Assembly: GCF_050003625.1 (NCBI RefSeq)
Contig: NC_134400.1
Span: forward strand, 63,674,241 to 63,738,240
DNA: 64,000 nt
Origin: Haematobia irritans
Taxonomy: Eukaryota > Arthropoda > Insecta > Diptera > Muscidae
Direction of reading: 5' to 3'
A program made the translations under genes and the position numbers. The notes under the pieces are model-generated. The model had not been told where the DNA came from. It did no database searches and saw only the letters and a program-made list of their open reading frames with translations. Of the stretch, positions 11,726-21,556 are shown one piece after another (the first letter of the stretch is position 1; every line of letters begins with the position of its first letter).

Positions 11726-12252
11726 AACCATCGAGACACCCTAATATACTAGAAATCTAGAACCATCGAGACACCCTAATATACAAGAAATCTAGAATAA
11801 GCATATTTTACAATTCTCTGATTAAGACATACATTTGACAATAATTTTGTAACACTTTATAATGCATTTTTCTTTATTTCAATTTATTATTAAACACATA
11901 CACACACACACTTACCTTTATATTCGATCATAAGAAACGGACCAGACAATGTAGAATAAGCATTTTCTTTATTATTTCAATTTCATTTTAACTACTCTAG
12001 GAAATGCTTATTCCTTTATTTTTCAATTTATTAAACACACACACACCATACATTTATGTTCAAATAACGGAAACAGACCAGACAATAATTAGATCACAGA
12101 TTTGGCAAAACAGTAAAGGTAATGACCACGGTTTTGTCAAATCTGCAATTCATAAAACACACAAACACACTTACCTAGTCGATAAGTAAAAAATTGTTAA
12201 CAATAAAGTTTTAGTTTGAAGTTAAAACTCAAAACGACCACGTCTTGTTACT
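11674..12252 (+). repeat. 3' LTR of env-only errantivirus
   Basis: It is collinear with 9142-9719 over its whole length, including the three 35-bp units. Few differences are visible (for example near 12001 and 12091), so the insertion is recent compared with its gypsy host. The env stop codon lies within it (11725). Confidence 0.85.
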
Positions 12253-12256
12253 CTGG

Positions 12257-12398
12257 CGTCGCAGTGTAGATAAAACTTCTTAGAGAAATCAGCATTTACT
12301 GAAACTGGCGCGGTACACAATAAATTTTTAATTTTGTCAAAGGCTTCTTGGGCACTAGGTGTCCAAACAAACTTTTTCTTGGAGGACATAGTTTCGGT
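12257..12398 (-). pseudogene. Gypsy RT-RNase H connection fragment
   Basis: Minus-strand reading gives SSKKKFVWTPSAQEAFDKIK and NADFSKKFYLHCDA, the tether between RT and RNase H. The piece directly upstream on the minus strand (FSSIAFPITE) is at 15535-15491, on the other side of the hAT element. The downstream continuation (SDYGIGAVL) is at 9135, beyond the errantivirus copy. Confidence 0.8.
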
Positions 12399-13606
12399 TA
12401 GGGATGCCAGACGTGCTCTTTTATACAAAATGTGCTCTTAAAACAAGACAGGCCAAAAGAGCACGCAAAAGTGCTCTATTTTTAGTTAAGTGATCTTTTT
12501 ATGCATCACAACAAATATAATCCAAATCGATTCAAAAATGGTAAAAGTAAACTGAAAATATGTAAATGTCACACTAAGAGATTTTCCTATCCGTTATTTT
12601 CTAATTAAATAAATAGTGTTTTACTTTATATATCAGAGTCGTAAAAGAGCACGCCGATGTTGCTCCTTCACTTTGTACTCTGTTCTAAATGTAAACAAAC
12701 TTCTTCAATAATGTTTTTCACGAAAGGCCGGTATGCACCTCTAGCGAAATTTTCGGTAGCAAAAATTTATTTAAGTCTACAACAAAAAAACAGAGCTGTG
12801 TACACAAATTTTAAACCATCTAATCGCTTTTAAAAATTGTTAATATATGTTCCAAATATTCCTCAAATAAATTGTTTATTATTTACAGACCTTTTAAAAC
12901 TTTTACGCACACAATGATTGTAATAAATTAAATGTTTGCTGCCAAAAATATACTTTTGACAACCCTGTTATTTTCATTAGAGGTGCGTACCAGTTTACGA
13001 AATTGGACGCTACCGAAAATTTCGTTAGCATAAATAGCAATGCAATGGGAACAGCGTTACCGTTGGGAATTTTCAAAAAGTGGCACAAAAAGTGGCAAAC
13101 GTCGAAAAAAGGGGCACAATTATTTTTGAAAAGTGGCACAAAAAGTGGCACATTCTTTTTATTAACTTATACAAAAAAAAAACTTAAGAAATAAATACTG
13201 CTATGAGGTCAAGTTAAAATATATTTTGCGAATTCATACAAATTGGTGAACAAATCCTATTTAAAATTATTTTTTAAGCGTCTATAAAATAGTCAGGCCT
13301 TTCAATTATATCTTTAAATTTATTTACAATATCAAAATAATTTATATCATCATTGGTTTTTAAGTAATGCGGAACCCCCTTTTCTTCAGTTTTTTGTCAT
13401 TTATGTCAATTCATGGTAAAATTTGTCCACAACTTTCGGATTGTGATGTCGTTTTGTGACCTATCTATATTGTTTTAATGTTTTTAATATACAAAGAATT
13501 TTTATAGTCGATATCTGCTAAATCACGTTTTTACAAACTTTCTTACAAAATTTATGTATATATTACAAATATACATATTTTTGTTAAATATAATTAATAA
13601 ACAATT

Positions 13607-14562
13607 TAAGGTAAGCACTATGTTCGATTTTCGAGTTGAAATTTTCGCGGTTACTTTACTAAAACAGTTCAATATAAAGCAGATAAAATAACTCAATAAC
13701 TCAATCATTTATAATTTTGATTATTTTAGGAAAAGTAATCGCGAAAATAAAGTGATTTTCAACTCGAAAACCGAACATACACTGTTAGAAAAATATGTTT
13801 TTCATATGTTCCGATATAAACAAAATGTGTTTCGGTCATAATTTTTAAACACAATATATTTAAGTGCAAACATGCAATGTTCCTAAACTAACACAAAATG
13901 TTTGGGACACATATGTTAATATGTTAGAATATATTATGTTTGGGGCATGAATGTTTCATAAAAATAATATGTGTGAATGTAAACATATATATGTTGTGAT
14001 ACTTTATTCAGAGAGCGACAGAGAGAGAAAGAGTTAGTATAGAGAAAGAAATAGAGATGGAAACCGGGAGGGTTGAATAAAAAGATATCAACATAACACA
14101 GCGAGAGAATGAAATGAGAGCAATTTCTATGAAACCGCTTGTATGTTGTTTCGGAAAACTGTTTCATAATAAGGCCAAAAATTTGGTATGCTTAAGTCTA
14201 AATATTATTTAATTTGAATAGTAGAATGAGTATTCGGCATAAAGAGAATAGACATTCGGAAGCAAGAGAATAGACATTTGAAAAAAAACAGCATATTTGT
14301 ATTACAGAAAAAGATGCGAAGAACTCAAAAATTTCGTGGAAGTGAAAATTATATGAGGGAATGAACACAATCTTCTTTGGGGAATTCTTCCAAGCATAAA
14401 CTATTTTTGGACTCAAAATGCTTCCAAACATATAATATGCTCACATAAAACAAACATATTAATGTTTCGGCGGTATCCAATAATATATGTGCTTCCTGCA
14501 AAATATGTTTGGAACATATGTTAGAGAAGCGATTTTTTTTGAGGGTGTAGTACTCACGTTTA
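13607..14562. mobile_element. Short-TIR MITE (TAAGGTAAGCACTATGTTCG), split by another MITE
   Basis: The left end TAAGGTAAGCACTATGTTCG mirrors the right end at 14550-14562 (GTACTCACGTTTA) once the nested MITE at 13780-14547 is removed. It also has inverted TTCGAGTTGAAA / TTTCAACTCGAA subterminal blocks. It sits inside hAT element C and is about 190 bp without the insert. Confidence 0.75.
13780..14547. mobile_element. AT-rich MITE (AAACATAT family), copy B
   Basis: It starts CACTGTTAGAAAAATATG after TA (13778-13779) and ends with GAGGGTG before TA (14548-14549). The body has ATATGTTTGG palindromes like copy A at 6598. It is the innermost level of the nest. Confidence 0.75.
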
Positions 14563-15819
14563 GGAGGATTCGCTTTGGAATGTTTTGTTAACGGTATTCA
14601 TACTTTTGATAATATAAACTAAAACTTTAAGATAAATCTTTGGTATTTGAAAGTGCATTTTGGATCTTTAACATATACTTTCTCTAATTTCTTAGGACAC
14701 TTTTCTTCCAATTTTTCTCTAATGAGGTAATGCTTCAATACTGTCCACTGTTCCAGCATTCATTTTGAGGAATATAGTAGAATTGGAACAATCTGTCTCA
14801 AAGGGCGATTGCAATTTTTTCTAACTGGGTCCTTATGGGATCCATCTTCAATTATTTCCTGCGGTCGTAATACAAACCTTAAACATTTTCATATTTATCC
14901 TGATATTTCATGCCACAATAAATTTGGCATATTCAAAGTACGGTTTACCAAATAAGTTGAATCGTAACTGTTCTCGTAATAAGAACTAATGAGCGAAGGC
15001 TGTTGATGCACAATATTAAATTTTCTTAATAACACATCTATGGTGATAACTACCCATAATATTTAAACTTTTGAAAAAGTGGCACGAATTATTGGAAAAG
15101 TGGCACAAAATCGTAAAAAGTATCACATTTAGTGGCACAAACAAAAAGTGGCGCGAAAGTGGCACCGCCCAAGAAAAGTGGCAAATTTGCCACTAAAGTG
15201 GCACAACGGTAACGCTGAATGGGAATGAAATTTTTCGCTAGAGGTGCATGCCGGCCTAAAACACCAAAAAATGATTTGCAAAGTATTGTAAGAAAATAAG
15301 CTTGAGTTGAAAGTGGGTTATTTATGTTTATGGTATGAACCTTTTTGTTATGTTTAAATGAATTATATTTCAATAAATTGGAATTAAATGTTTTTCTTTT
15401 ATTTGAAAAAGTGTGCTCTATTTTGTTCGTATGTGCTCTTTTTATAAGCTGAATGTGCTCTTTTTGCCTCTTCAAAATCTGGCATCCCTAGTTTCGGTTA
15501 TAGGAAAAGCTATAGAGGAGAAATCAGTGTACACTTAGAAAGGTAAAATCACTAGGACAAAAACAACAACTGTCAATGTGTTTGTTTGTAATTGCTTCTG
15601 TCACATTCAGATGATTACCGTAGTTGTGAAATTAATTTGTATTTGTATTGTTCTTTGAATGATAACATCCTGCATTTAAACCTTCGATTGCAGAAAATCT
15701 TGAAACATTGATTGCTTTATTCCCATATTATGCTTCTCTAAGGATTTCTACCATGAAGGTAATAAAAGGAAGCTAATGTAAAACCTTGATTGCACATTTA
15801 GTAATTTTGTTTTCTTTCA

Positions 15820-17180
15820 AGCTTTGCACTGTGAAGTCATCCAATAAGAAACATAAACGGCATAAAAAATCAAGAATTATAAATCCTGGACAAGTAACAA
15901 CGACTGAAATAAATACGGAAAGTAAGCTTTAGTTGAAATTGGAAACCGAATCTATTTTAAAAGCCGAAACGATTAAAAGTCCCAACATCATGGAAAATTC
16001 TACACCCTCAATTAAGTCCACATCAAATGAATAGAATACTCCAAAGGATACTGAAAAACTCGAGAACAAATAAGAGCTGAACTTGAATCAAAAAAGTTGG
16101 TCAAACAAGCAAAATCAAAAATACGGGAATATCCGAAACATTTGTAGAAACATGTAAAGTAATCTCTCTGTGCCTGAGACACAAAATAAGGAATCGACAA
16201 CCAGTATGAAATCGCGAGAACAAATAAAGGCTGAACGAGAAATTGGCGAAACAAGCAGCCAAAGCTGCAAAATCGGGTGGTGGCGCAACAACGGTTGAAA
16301 AGGTTACAGGACAAATAACAAATTCTATAGAAAATGTTGTCAACATTTTATTTCTATAGAAACTTTTGCCAAAATTTTATTTCTATGGAAAATTTGATAA
16401 TCTAAACCAAGCGTTATTTTGGATAATGGGGTCCTTTCTAGATGTCTGTGGTAGTGGTCTAAGGATTAAGTAGTAAGTTTATATTTTACGATATGATTCA
16501 ATACATAAATAAAATATGTGCGTGCAAAAATGTTCTCTAACCTATAAGCATTTTGTCTATTTGCAGAAAAAAACAGCACTATCAAAGGCAGAACGAAGAG
16601 CAATACAAGAAGCTCAAAGGGCACCAAAAGATCATTCTCAAACACAAAAAGCATCAGGCAATAAAGTTGGTTCCAACACGCCAAAGACTCCACAATCAAA
16701 GACTGCATCGGCTGCCAAGGCAGTATCAGGGTCAAATAAGGTTTCACCCAATGAAAGACCGAAAACAAGTGTTAATCTGTTTGTGAATAATTCACAAATT
16801 CATCCCAGCGTTGCTAGGCTCGGAGAGCAATATGCCAAACGTACTGTTGTGGGATCAAATGCAAGATGTATAGCATTTTTGAATGCAATGAAAATGGTAA
16901 GATGTGTATAACCACCTAAAAAGGAATTCGCTATTGAGTAATGGTGAGGTTTATGCCTATAAAAATTTAAAACAAGTACTTATGCAACTGCCACATCATC
17001 AACCCGAATCTGAGGTAATGTTCATATAAATATTCATAAAAGCACAACCAAAGGTCATGTTACCAATGAGCTATTTTTTTATTGTAATTGCAGCTAAAGG
17101 AAAAACTTTTTATGTTCATCAATCTCACATTGAGAATCAAATTGGAAAGGCTGTCCAAGCCATAAATTCTATCCCCCCAT
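15820..17180 (+). pseudogene. eIF2Bdelta: eIF2B delta subunit fragment with introns
   Basis: Several exon-like blocks match the delta subunit of the eIF2 guanine-nucleotide exchange factor: KSREQIKAERE near 16205-16245, KAERRAIQEAQRA near 16580, HPSVARLGEQYA and KRTVVGSNARCIAFLNAMK (16800-16890), PPKKEFA (16912-16932), then QLPHHQPESE (16985-17014). The latter is joined across a 79-bp intron (17015-17093, GTAATG...TTGCAG) to LKEKLF and, in another frame, HIENQIGKAVQAI. An acceptor also precedes the KKTALSKAER exon (16566). Frameshifts and stops make it non-functional. Retained introns mean it was moved as DNA, not as a processed mRNA. Confidence 0.75.
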
Positions 17181-17186
17181 GTTCTG

Positions 17187-17503
17187 GTTTATGATTGATT
17201 GAGGGCGTTGTGCGTAACAATAAGAAAGCTGATGTTTTGGAACCTGCCGTGTCGAAAATCAAATTTTTTAAATTTGTCACAGAAGCCGCCATTACCATTT
17301 TGCGTATTGACGATATGATTAAATTGAACCCAGAGGAGAAGGCTGTATTAACTCATCACCAAATAAAATACATATACAAACTCTGTCTAAGAAGGCGCAA
17401 GAAGCGTATTTACATAGAAGATATGAAGTTGCGCCAATATTATACTCAAACACTAAATGTTACCAACGAAAATCCCGTTGATGAGCTCAAGGAATCGGCC
17501 TGA
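17187..17503 (+). pseudogene. CCT1: CCT1 (TCP-1 alpha) C-terminal fragment fused behind eIF2B piece
   Basis: The frame contains NNKKADVLEPAVSKIKFFKF and TEAAITILRIDDMIKLNPEE, closely matching the C-terminal end of the chaperonin subunit CCT1 (apical/equatorial tail). From about residue 48 on, the sequence no longer resembles CCT1 and ends ENPVDELKESA. Only the last part of CCT1 is present, directly after the eIF2B-delta relic, so the two are an artificial chimera. A polyadenylation-like AATAAAATG follows at 17569. Confidence 0.7.
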
Positions 17504-17616
17504 ACTCATGAAGATGACGATGAAGACACGTGAACGTTGTTTTGTTTTATATTCTATTTTTATAACGTTAATAAAATGTACTTTTTCCTTTAATTTATTA
17601 ATCAATAAATTTAGTT

Positions 17617-18816
17617 GATATACCGCCGTCCCCAATCACGTAACCAAGGTACTTGACCCGAGTTACGCAAAAGTGGCTTTTGGTTGTATTGAGGGTAAGA
17701 TTTGCCTTTCGAAATTGTTCGGCGATACGAACTAGTATACCTAAATGCTCTGAAAATGTTTCAGATACCACAATCAGGTTATCTAAGTAACCGAAAACGC
17801 AGTTTTTTAAATCAAAAGGGATTAATTCATCCATAAGCCGACACATAGTTTGTGGTGCATTGCACAGTCCGAATCGCATGGCTACGAATTGCTTTCAGCT
17901 TTCAGTTAGACCAATCTGCCAGTAGGCATCTTTAAGGTCTAATTTTGATATTAAATTGGCCTATGCCCTCAATTGACGGCAAAGGATAAGCATCCTTTTT
18001 GGTAGCCGAATTTATTTTCCTCGCGACGAGGCATAAACGTATTTTATTTGGTTTAACAACAAGCCTCATGGGTGAGCTCCATGGGGAAGTTGATTTCTCG
18101 ATGACACCAAGTGCCAGCATTCTATCGATTTCGATTTCCCCATACATTAGTTTTTCCACAGCGGGAGAAACTGGGTAAAACCGTTGCTTTATAGGCTTGG
18201 CATCCCCTACATCAATTTCATGTTGATTTAATGGGGTTCTGCCAAGACCTTCCTTAGCAAAATTTGGGAACAGAGATATAACCGCATCAAGCTGTTGTCT
18301 CTGTTCTGAACCCAAGGGAAAATTCCTCTCTGAAACTTCGGGTAAATTAACATTGGTATCTGAGGACTCACTGATGGATGGTCCAAGGCTCATTATTGAT
18401 TTATCAATAATATTATTTGTTCGAACTATATCCGGAATTAAATTATAACTTTTCCAAAAGTCGATTCCCAATATCAACTTCTGAGATATCGATGGGATAA
18501 TGAAGAGATTCAAATTTCGAATTTGATTTTGAAATGGGATATCCACATTGAGCCATCCAATCACACGTTGGGGTACCCCATCCGCAGTATTCACGGAAGT
18601 CTTGCTTCTAGAAAAATTCCCGAATTTCGAAAAATCATATAAGGCCAAGTCGGAACCTATGCAACTAATACTTGCCCCAGTGTCCAACAACCCGTATTCC
18701 GTAAAATGGAGAAAAGATACTTTGGCATAGTATCTTTGATCCTGCGAAAAGCTCACAATTGCAGACACAAGTAATTTTGAACATCTTCGTTTAATTTTGT
18801 AATATATTGCTCCCAT
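17617..18816 (-). pseudogene. pol: Gypsy protease and reverse transcriptase
   Basis: Minus strand. The frame 18816-17932 has the aspartic protease motif GLLDTGASISCIGSD, then RT start (TPLNQHEIDVGDAKPIKQR, RMLALGVIEKSTSPWSSPMR). The first RT Asp region reads RLCLVARKIN, with Val where the family usually has Asp. A frame change lies near 17880-17930. The second frame (17879) gives MRFGLCNAPQTMCRLMDELI and YLDNLIVVSETFSEHL: the YLDD box has become YLDN. The gene is then cut at about 17617 by the host-fragment insert. Confidence 0.85.
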
Positions 18817-18991
18817 CTCTTGTGATATGGGAGTCGAGGATAAATAACTTTATTGTTATCCACGTCAGTCTTTTCTACCAGACAAAAATCTCTTTGTAAG
18901 ATTTCAGGTCTATAATCATTTTCCATATTCTAATCAATTGTCCTAGCCGGGTCTTTATAAGTGGAGGAAATATTAATAAGATTTTGGGTAC

Positions 18992-19843
18992 TTATGTCGG
19001 ATCCCTGTTCTGAACGTGACACAGAAAATTTCTCTGCTTTCGAGTACCACACTTCTTACATTGAGGCTTATAGGTTTCCTTAGCCCCACATCCGTAACAA
19101 AATCTTGTACGGTCCTCAAGACAATCCTGCCAGTGGTGTCCGGGCTGGTCACAATTCCAGCAGCACATTAATGAATCGGTTGACTGAATTGCATCAACTT
19201 CTTTATCTTGAGAAACATTATTCTCAAAGGGAGCAATATCAACGTCGATTTCAGATATATGACGTCTAGGGGCCATCATATTAGTGTTCCTCGCCGTGAA
19301 ATTCCTTCTCACATACTCATCATTGAGTAGACTTTCTCTCATTTGAACGAGTTTGCGGAGGTGTGGAATTGAATTTATTGGTATATATAATAATTCGTGA
19401 CGAATATCAGGTCGCAGGTTGCGAGTCACAATTTCAATAAGTTCCATATCAGACAATGGTGTGGGCAATCGATCCATAATTGTGGATATACCCTCAAAAA
19501 AGGAGTCAAAGGACTCTCCCGGTTTCTGTTTCCGGTTTCTCATTTCCTCTCGGATATCGAAAGTAGATTTAAAATCTTTGTATTGAAAGCTAAGAGCTTC
19601 ACAAAAATCTTCCCAGGATATAATTCCAACCTGTTTATGGTATCGCCAAAACCAGGCTTGAGCTTTACCAGTAAGAAGTATTGGAAGGTGTTTATAAATT
19701 ATAGCGAAGTCACCATTGAAATTATCGTTCGTAAGGATACGCAATTGGTACAAAAAATCATCTACATTTATGGCAGCTGAACCATCGAAGGTCAAACCCC
19801 AATTCCTAATAATGGAAGTTATTTTATCGGTGTGCAAATTCAC
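18992..19843 (-). CDS. gag: Gypsy Gag (capsid and two zinc knuckles)
   Basis: This open frame of 283 codons encodes a retrotransposon Gag. The capsid region includes GLTFDGSAAINVDDFLYQLR, LLTGKAQAWFWRYHKQVG and GESFDSFFEGISTIMDRLP. Two CCHC-like knuckles near residues 231-262 read CWNCDQPGHHWQDC and CYGCGAKETYKPQC; the second has no His in the usual place. The start at 19843 is a downstream Met; in the intact family the protein likely continues upstream to the linker and RING ORF at 20001-20608. A stop-containing stretch (18817-18991) separates it from protease. Confidence 0.85.
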   Translation of the reverse strand: MNLHTDKITSIIRNWGLTFDGSAAINVDDFLYQLRILTNDNFNGDFAIIYKHLPILLTGKAQAWFWRYHKQVGIISWEDFCEALSFQYKDFKSTFDIREEMRNRKQKPGESFDSFFEGISTIMDRLPTPLSDMELIEIVTRNLRPDIRHELLYIPINSIPHLRKLVQMRESLLNDEYVRRNFTARNTNMMAPRRHISEIDVDIAPFENNVSQDKEVDAIQSTDSLMCCWNCDQPGHHWQDCLEDRTRFCYGCGAKETYKPQCKKCGTRKQRNFLCHVQNRDPT

Positions 19844-20000
19844 CGAAGACGCAAAACTATTATTCGAACCTTGCGAAGTGCGGGCACTCTATTCGATCCA
19901 CCAATGTGAGTATTCAGTTAGTTTTCGTTAAAATCATCAAAATTAGATTCGGGTATGGGATTTCTCCCTGACACATTCAAATTTTTAAATATTAGTAATA

Positions 20001-20608
20001 TTAATTGAAACTAATATTGGTAATATTAGTTTCAATTAATCTATTTATTTCGGCGTAATCAATTACTTGTGTCATGGAAGACGGCCCCTCTGATTCGAGA
20101 GTGGTTGGTCTTCTCGGAGTATTTTGATTTCTACTAGAAGCGTTTTGATCTACGCTATCCTGAACCGAAAGATCTAATTGATTGCTAAGTTGTAAGTTAC
20201 GACTGTGACTTCTGGTCTGATAATGTTTGGACATCGCCCCCTGCCACGTCCTTTACCTTTCGACTGTTTTAAGGGATAAGATATCGACCTTAAATCTGAT
20301 AAAATACAACCGGTTTTGCAAGTGGGACATACCCCTTCACTCGATAAATTACTTTCAATGCATCCCCGATGAAACGAGTGGTTACAGTTCGAAATAATTA
20401 AACAAGGGGATTTCTCGTTCATAACTTCATAACACAATAGACAGAAAGAAGGTACATTATATGTATGTGAAACGCTAGGCGACATAACTTGATTTAAATT
20501 TTGAGCCTGATCCTGTGGTTGATAACCAACTGGAATAGGGTTCAAGTCATTAGACGAATCCTGAGCTTCGTTGGCATCCGGTCTCAAAGGTGAATGTTGA
20601 AGTGGCAT
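20001..20608 (-). CDS. RING-H2 domain ORF at the head of gypsy gag, frameshifted to a linker
   Basis: The frame 20608-20174 contains a complete RING-H2 pattern, C-x2-C-x15-C-x-H-x2-H-x2-C-x10-C-x2-C, seen as CLLCYEV, NCNHSFHRGC and CPTCK (residues about 56-98). RING-H2 domains usually confer E3 ubiquitin ligase activity; that function here is inference. The frame then becomes Lys/Gly/Arg-rich (KGKGRGRGR) and shifts at about 20235 into MSKHYQTRSHSRNLQLSNQL (20234-20001), which leads toward gag. Position directly after the primer site leader and before gag says the RING belongs to the retrotransposon. Confidence 0.7.
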
Positions 20609-21242
20609 TGTTATTTTACTTTAATCAAATCAATAATAATAGAAAAACACAAAATTCAACTCAAAGAAATATTTTGAATAATCTGACATGTATTAACATT
20701 TCTTGCGTGGTAAAATTTGGAAAAAAAAAATCCCTGAGTTAAGTATAAATTGGAAGGCTCTTCTGTATTCAAGTAGGATAGAAAAACGGGTCTATTGTAT
20801 ACACTATGATATTTTGAATTACTCATAATTTTCATAAAATAAGTTACAAACCCACAAATACAAAACAAAACCTAAACAAATCTGAATATAAACGGACGAC
20901 TAATAGCATTCTGCCACTAAAATCGTTATCCTGGACATATCCAGTGCGGATATCTAAGCCACTTATAAATGAAAATTTAAACAATTCAAAATAGAGCTAA
21001 AAGTCATATATATTGGTCCCCGTAAAATTTTATCAGAGAAAGCATGATATAAAATGTCATCGGTTAGATAACTCGAATTTAATAATCTCAAGTTTCTAAA
21101 ATCCAGAAGAATTTTATACATTATTCTAAAACAAAATATACTAGATATCAATACATATAAATTCTCGCTTTTAAATTGAAATCTACAAAAATTACTATAC
21201 TGATTCGGAACCGAAAAAATCCTGAAAATAAGAAAAGTTTCG
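20609..21242 (-). other. Gypsy 5' leader
   Basis: This is untranslated leader between the primer site and the first ORF on the minus strand. No repeats or ORFs of note were seen. Confidence 0.55.
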
Positions 21243-21260
21243 GCCCCACGTTGGGCGCCA
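21243..21260 (-). promoter_or_regulatory. tRNA-Lys-type primer binding site
   Basis: The minus strand reads TGGCGCCCAACGTGGGGC, the classic primer site complementary to the 3' end of tRNA-Lys used by gypsy, Ulysses and Osvaldo elements. It lies five bases inside the LTR edge at 21265. Confidence 0.85.
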
Positions 21261-21264
21261 TTTC

Positions 21265-21556
21265 TGTAATGTACATACCTCTTAGGGAAAGAAAAAAAGG
21301 ATATCCATTATTTGGAATGATAGAAAATAGAACATCGAATCCCATAATTATATTTGGTAAAATTTTTTGAGATATCCCCTTTTGATACTAATGACGAGAG
21401 ACGATGGAAGCCATTGAAAAAGCTAGCAATCAGTCGGGATCGGGGGAGTACTTGTCTCTCATCCATTAGCATTTTTTTTGTATTACAATTTATTATTATA
21501 GACTCCCGAGAAAAATTAATAAAACCAAAACAACATCTAAATGGGCCAATGCACAG
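21265..21556 (-). repeat. 5' LTR of the gypsy element, truncated
   Basis: It matches 514-806. It stops abruptly at AATGGGCCAATG, where the inverted-arm element beginning CACAGTGGTCGATCCC has inserted or the LTR was deleted. The remaining LTR sequence is not found on the far side. Confidence 0.75.

Larger units (their letters stand above)
9142..12252 (+). mobile_element. Errantivirus-like LTR element retaining only leader and env
   Basis: Two near-identical LTRs (9142-9719 and 11674-12252) are flanked by the 4-bp direct repeat CTGG (9138-9141, 12253-12256), inserted in the RNase H of the gypsy copy. The interior of under 2 kb holds a primer site, a duplicated leader segment, env and a purine-rich tract; gag and pol are absent. 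LTRs starting AGTTAC and a 4-bp target duplication are typical of the gypsy/17.6 errantivirus group. Absence of gag-pol with both ends intact suggests either internal deletion or insertion of a spliced subgenomic copy. Confidence 0.85.
13052..15217. mobile_element. hAT-type element C, TIR CAGCGTTACCGTTG
   Basis: Perfect 14-bp inverted ends CAGCGTTACCGTTG / CAACGGTAACGCTG are flanked by the 8-bp repeat AATGGGAA (13044-13051, 15218-15225). Subterminal AAGTGGCAC units are repeated many times at both ends, a common hAT arrangement. The interior (13200-13600 and 14563-15070) has stop-ridden minus-strand segments that may be a decayed transposase, but I could not identify motifs. Confidence 0.9.
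12725..15257. mobile_element. MITE with AGGCCGGTATGCACCTCTAG ends
   Basis: The left end AGGCCGGTATGCACCTCTAG (12725) and right end CTAGAGGTGCATGCCGGCCT (15257) are inverted repeats extending into GCGAAA. It lies inside hAT element A. Without its own insertion (13052-15217) it is only about 360 bp. The target duplication is not clear; the superfamily is unassigned. Confidence 0.75.
12399..15490. mobile_element. hAT-type non-autonomous element A, TIR TAGGGATGCCAGA
   Basis: Perfect 13-bp inverted ends TAGGGATGCCAGA / TCTGGCATCCCTA are flanked by the 8-bp direct repeat GTTTCGGT (12391-12398 and 15491-15498). An 8-bp duplication plus TAGGG-type ends define the hAT superfamily. Subterminal GTGCTCTTTT motifs recur at both ends. 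Without its nested insertion (12725-15257) it is about 560 bp and has no transposase. Confidence 0.9.
15536..17616 (+). other. Insert in gypsy RT carrying host-gene fragments
   Basis: This block separates the minus-strand gypsy pieces GDGGIST (17620) and TDFSSIAFP (15535). Its edges show no clear terminal repeats or target duplication. The gypsy protein lacks some residues expected between the two pieces, so insertion may have accompanied a deletion. Confidence 0.6.
514..21556 (-). mobile_element. Osvaldo-like Ty3/gypsy LTR retrotransposon, shattered by nested insertions
   Basis: Read on the minus strand the order is LTR (21556-21265), tRNA-Lys-type primer site (21260-21243), RING ORF and gag (20608-18992), protease and RT (18816-17617), RNase H (15535-15491, 12398-12257, 9135-8205), integrase (8204-6358) and an LTR copy at 514-960. 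Gag carries two zinc knuckles, which together with the primer site suits the Osvaldo/Ulysses group. Pol is interrupted by at least five separate insertions and by point mutations, so the copy is dead. Assigning the LTR copy at 514 to this same element is inference from sequence match and orientation; the 3' non-coding part (about 1-6.3 kb) is itself mostly occupied by MITEs. Confidence 0.75.

Noticed and set aside
13280..15070. Possible hAT transposase relic on the minus strand inside hAT element C
   Set aside because: Short coding-like stretches only; no recognisable hAT motifs and many stops.
16012..16768. Minus-strand 80-100 codon frames opposite the eIF2B-delta relic
   Set aside because: They are antisense shadows of the plus-strand exons.
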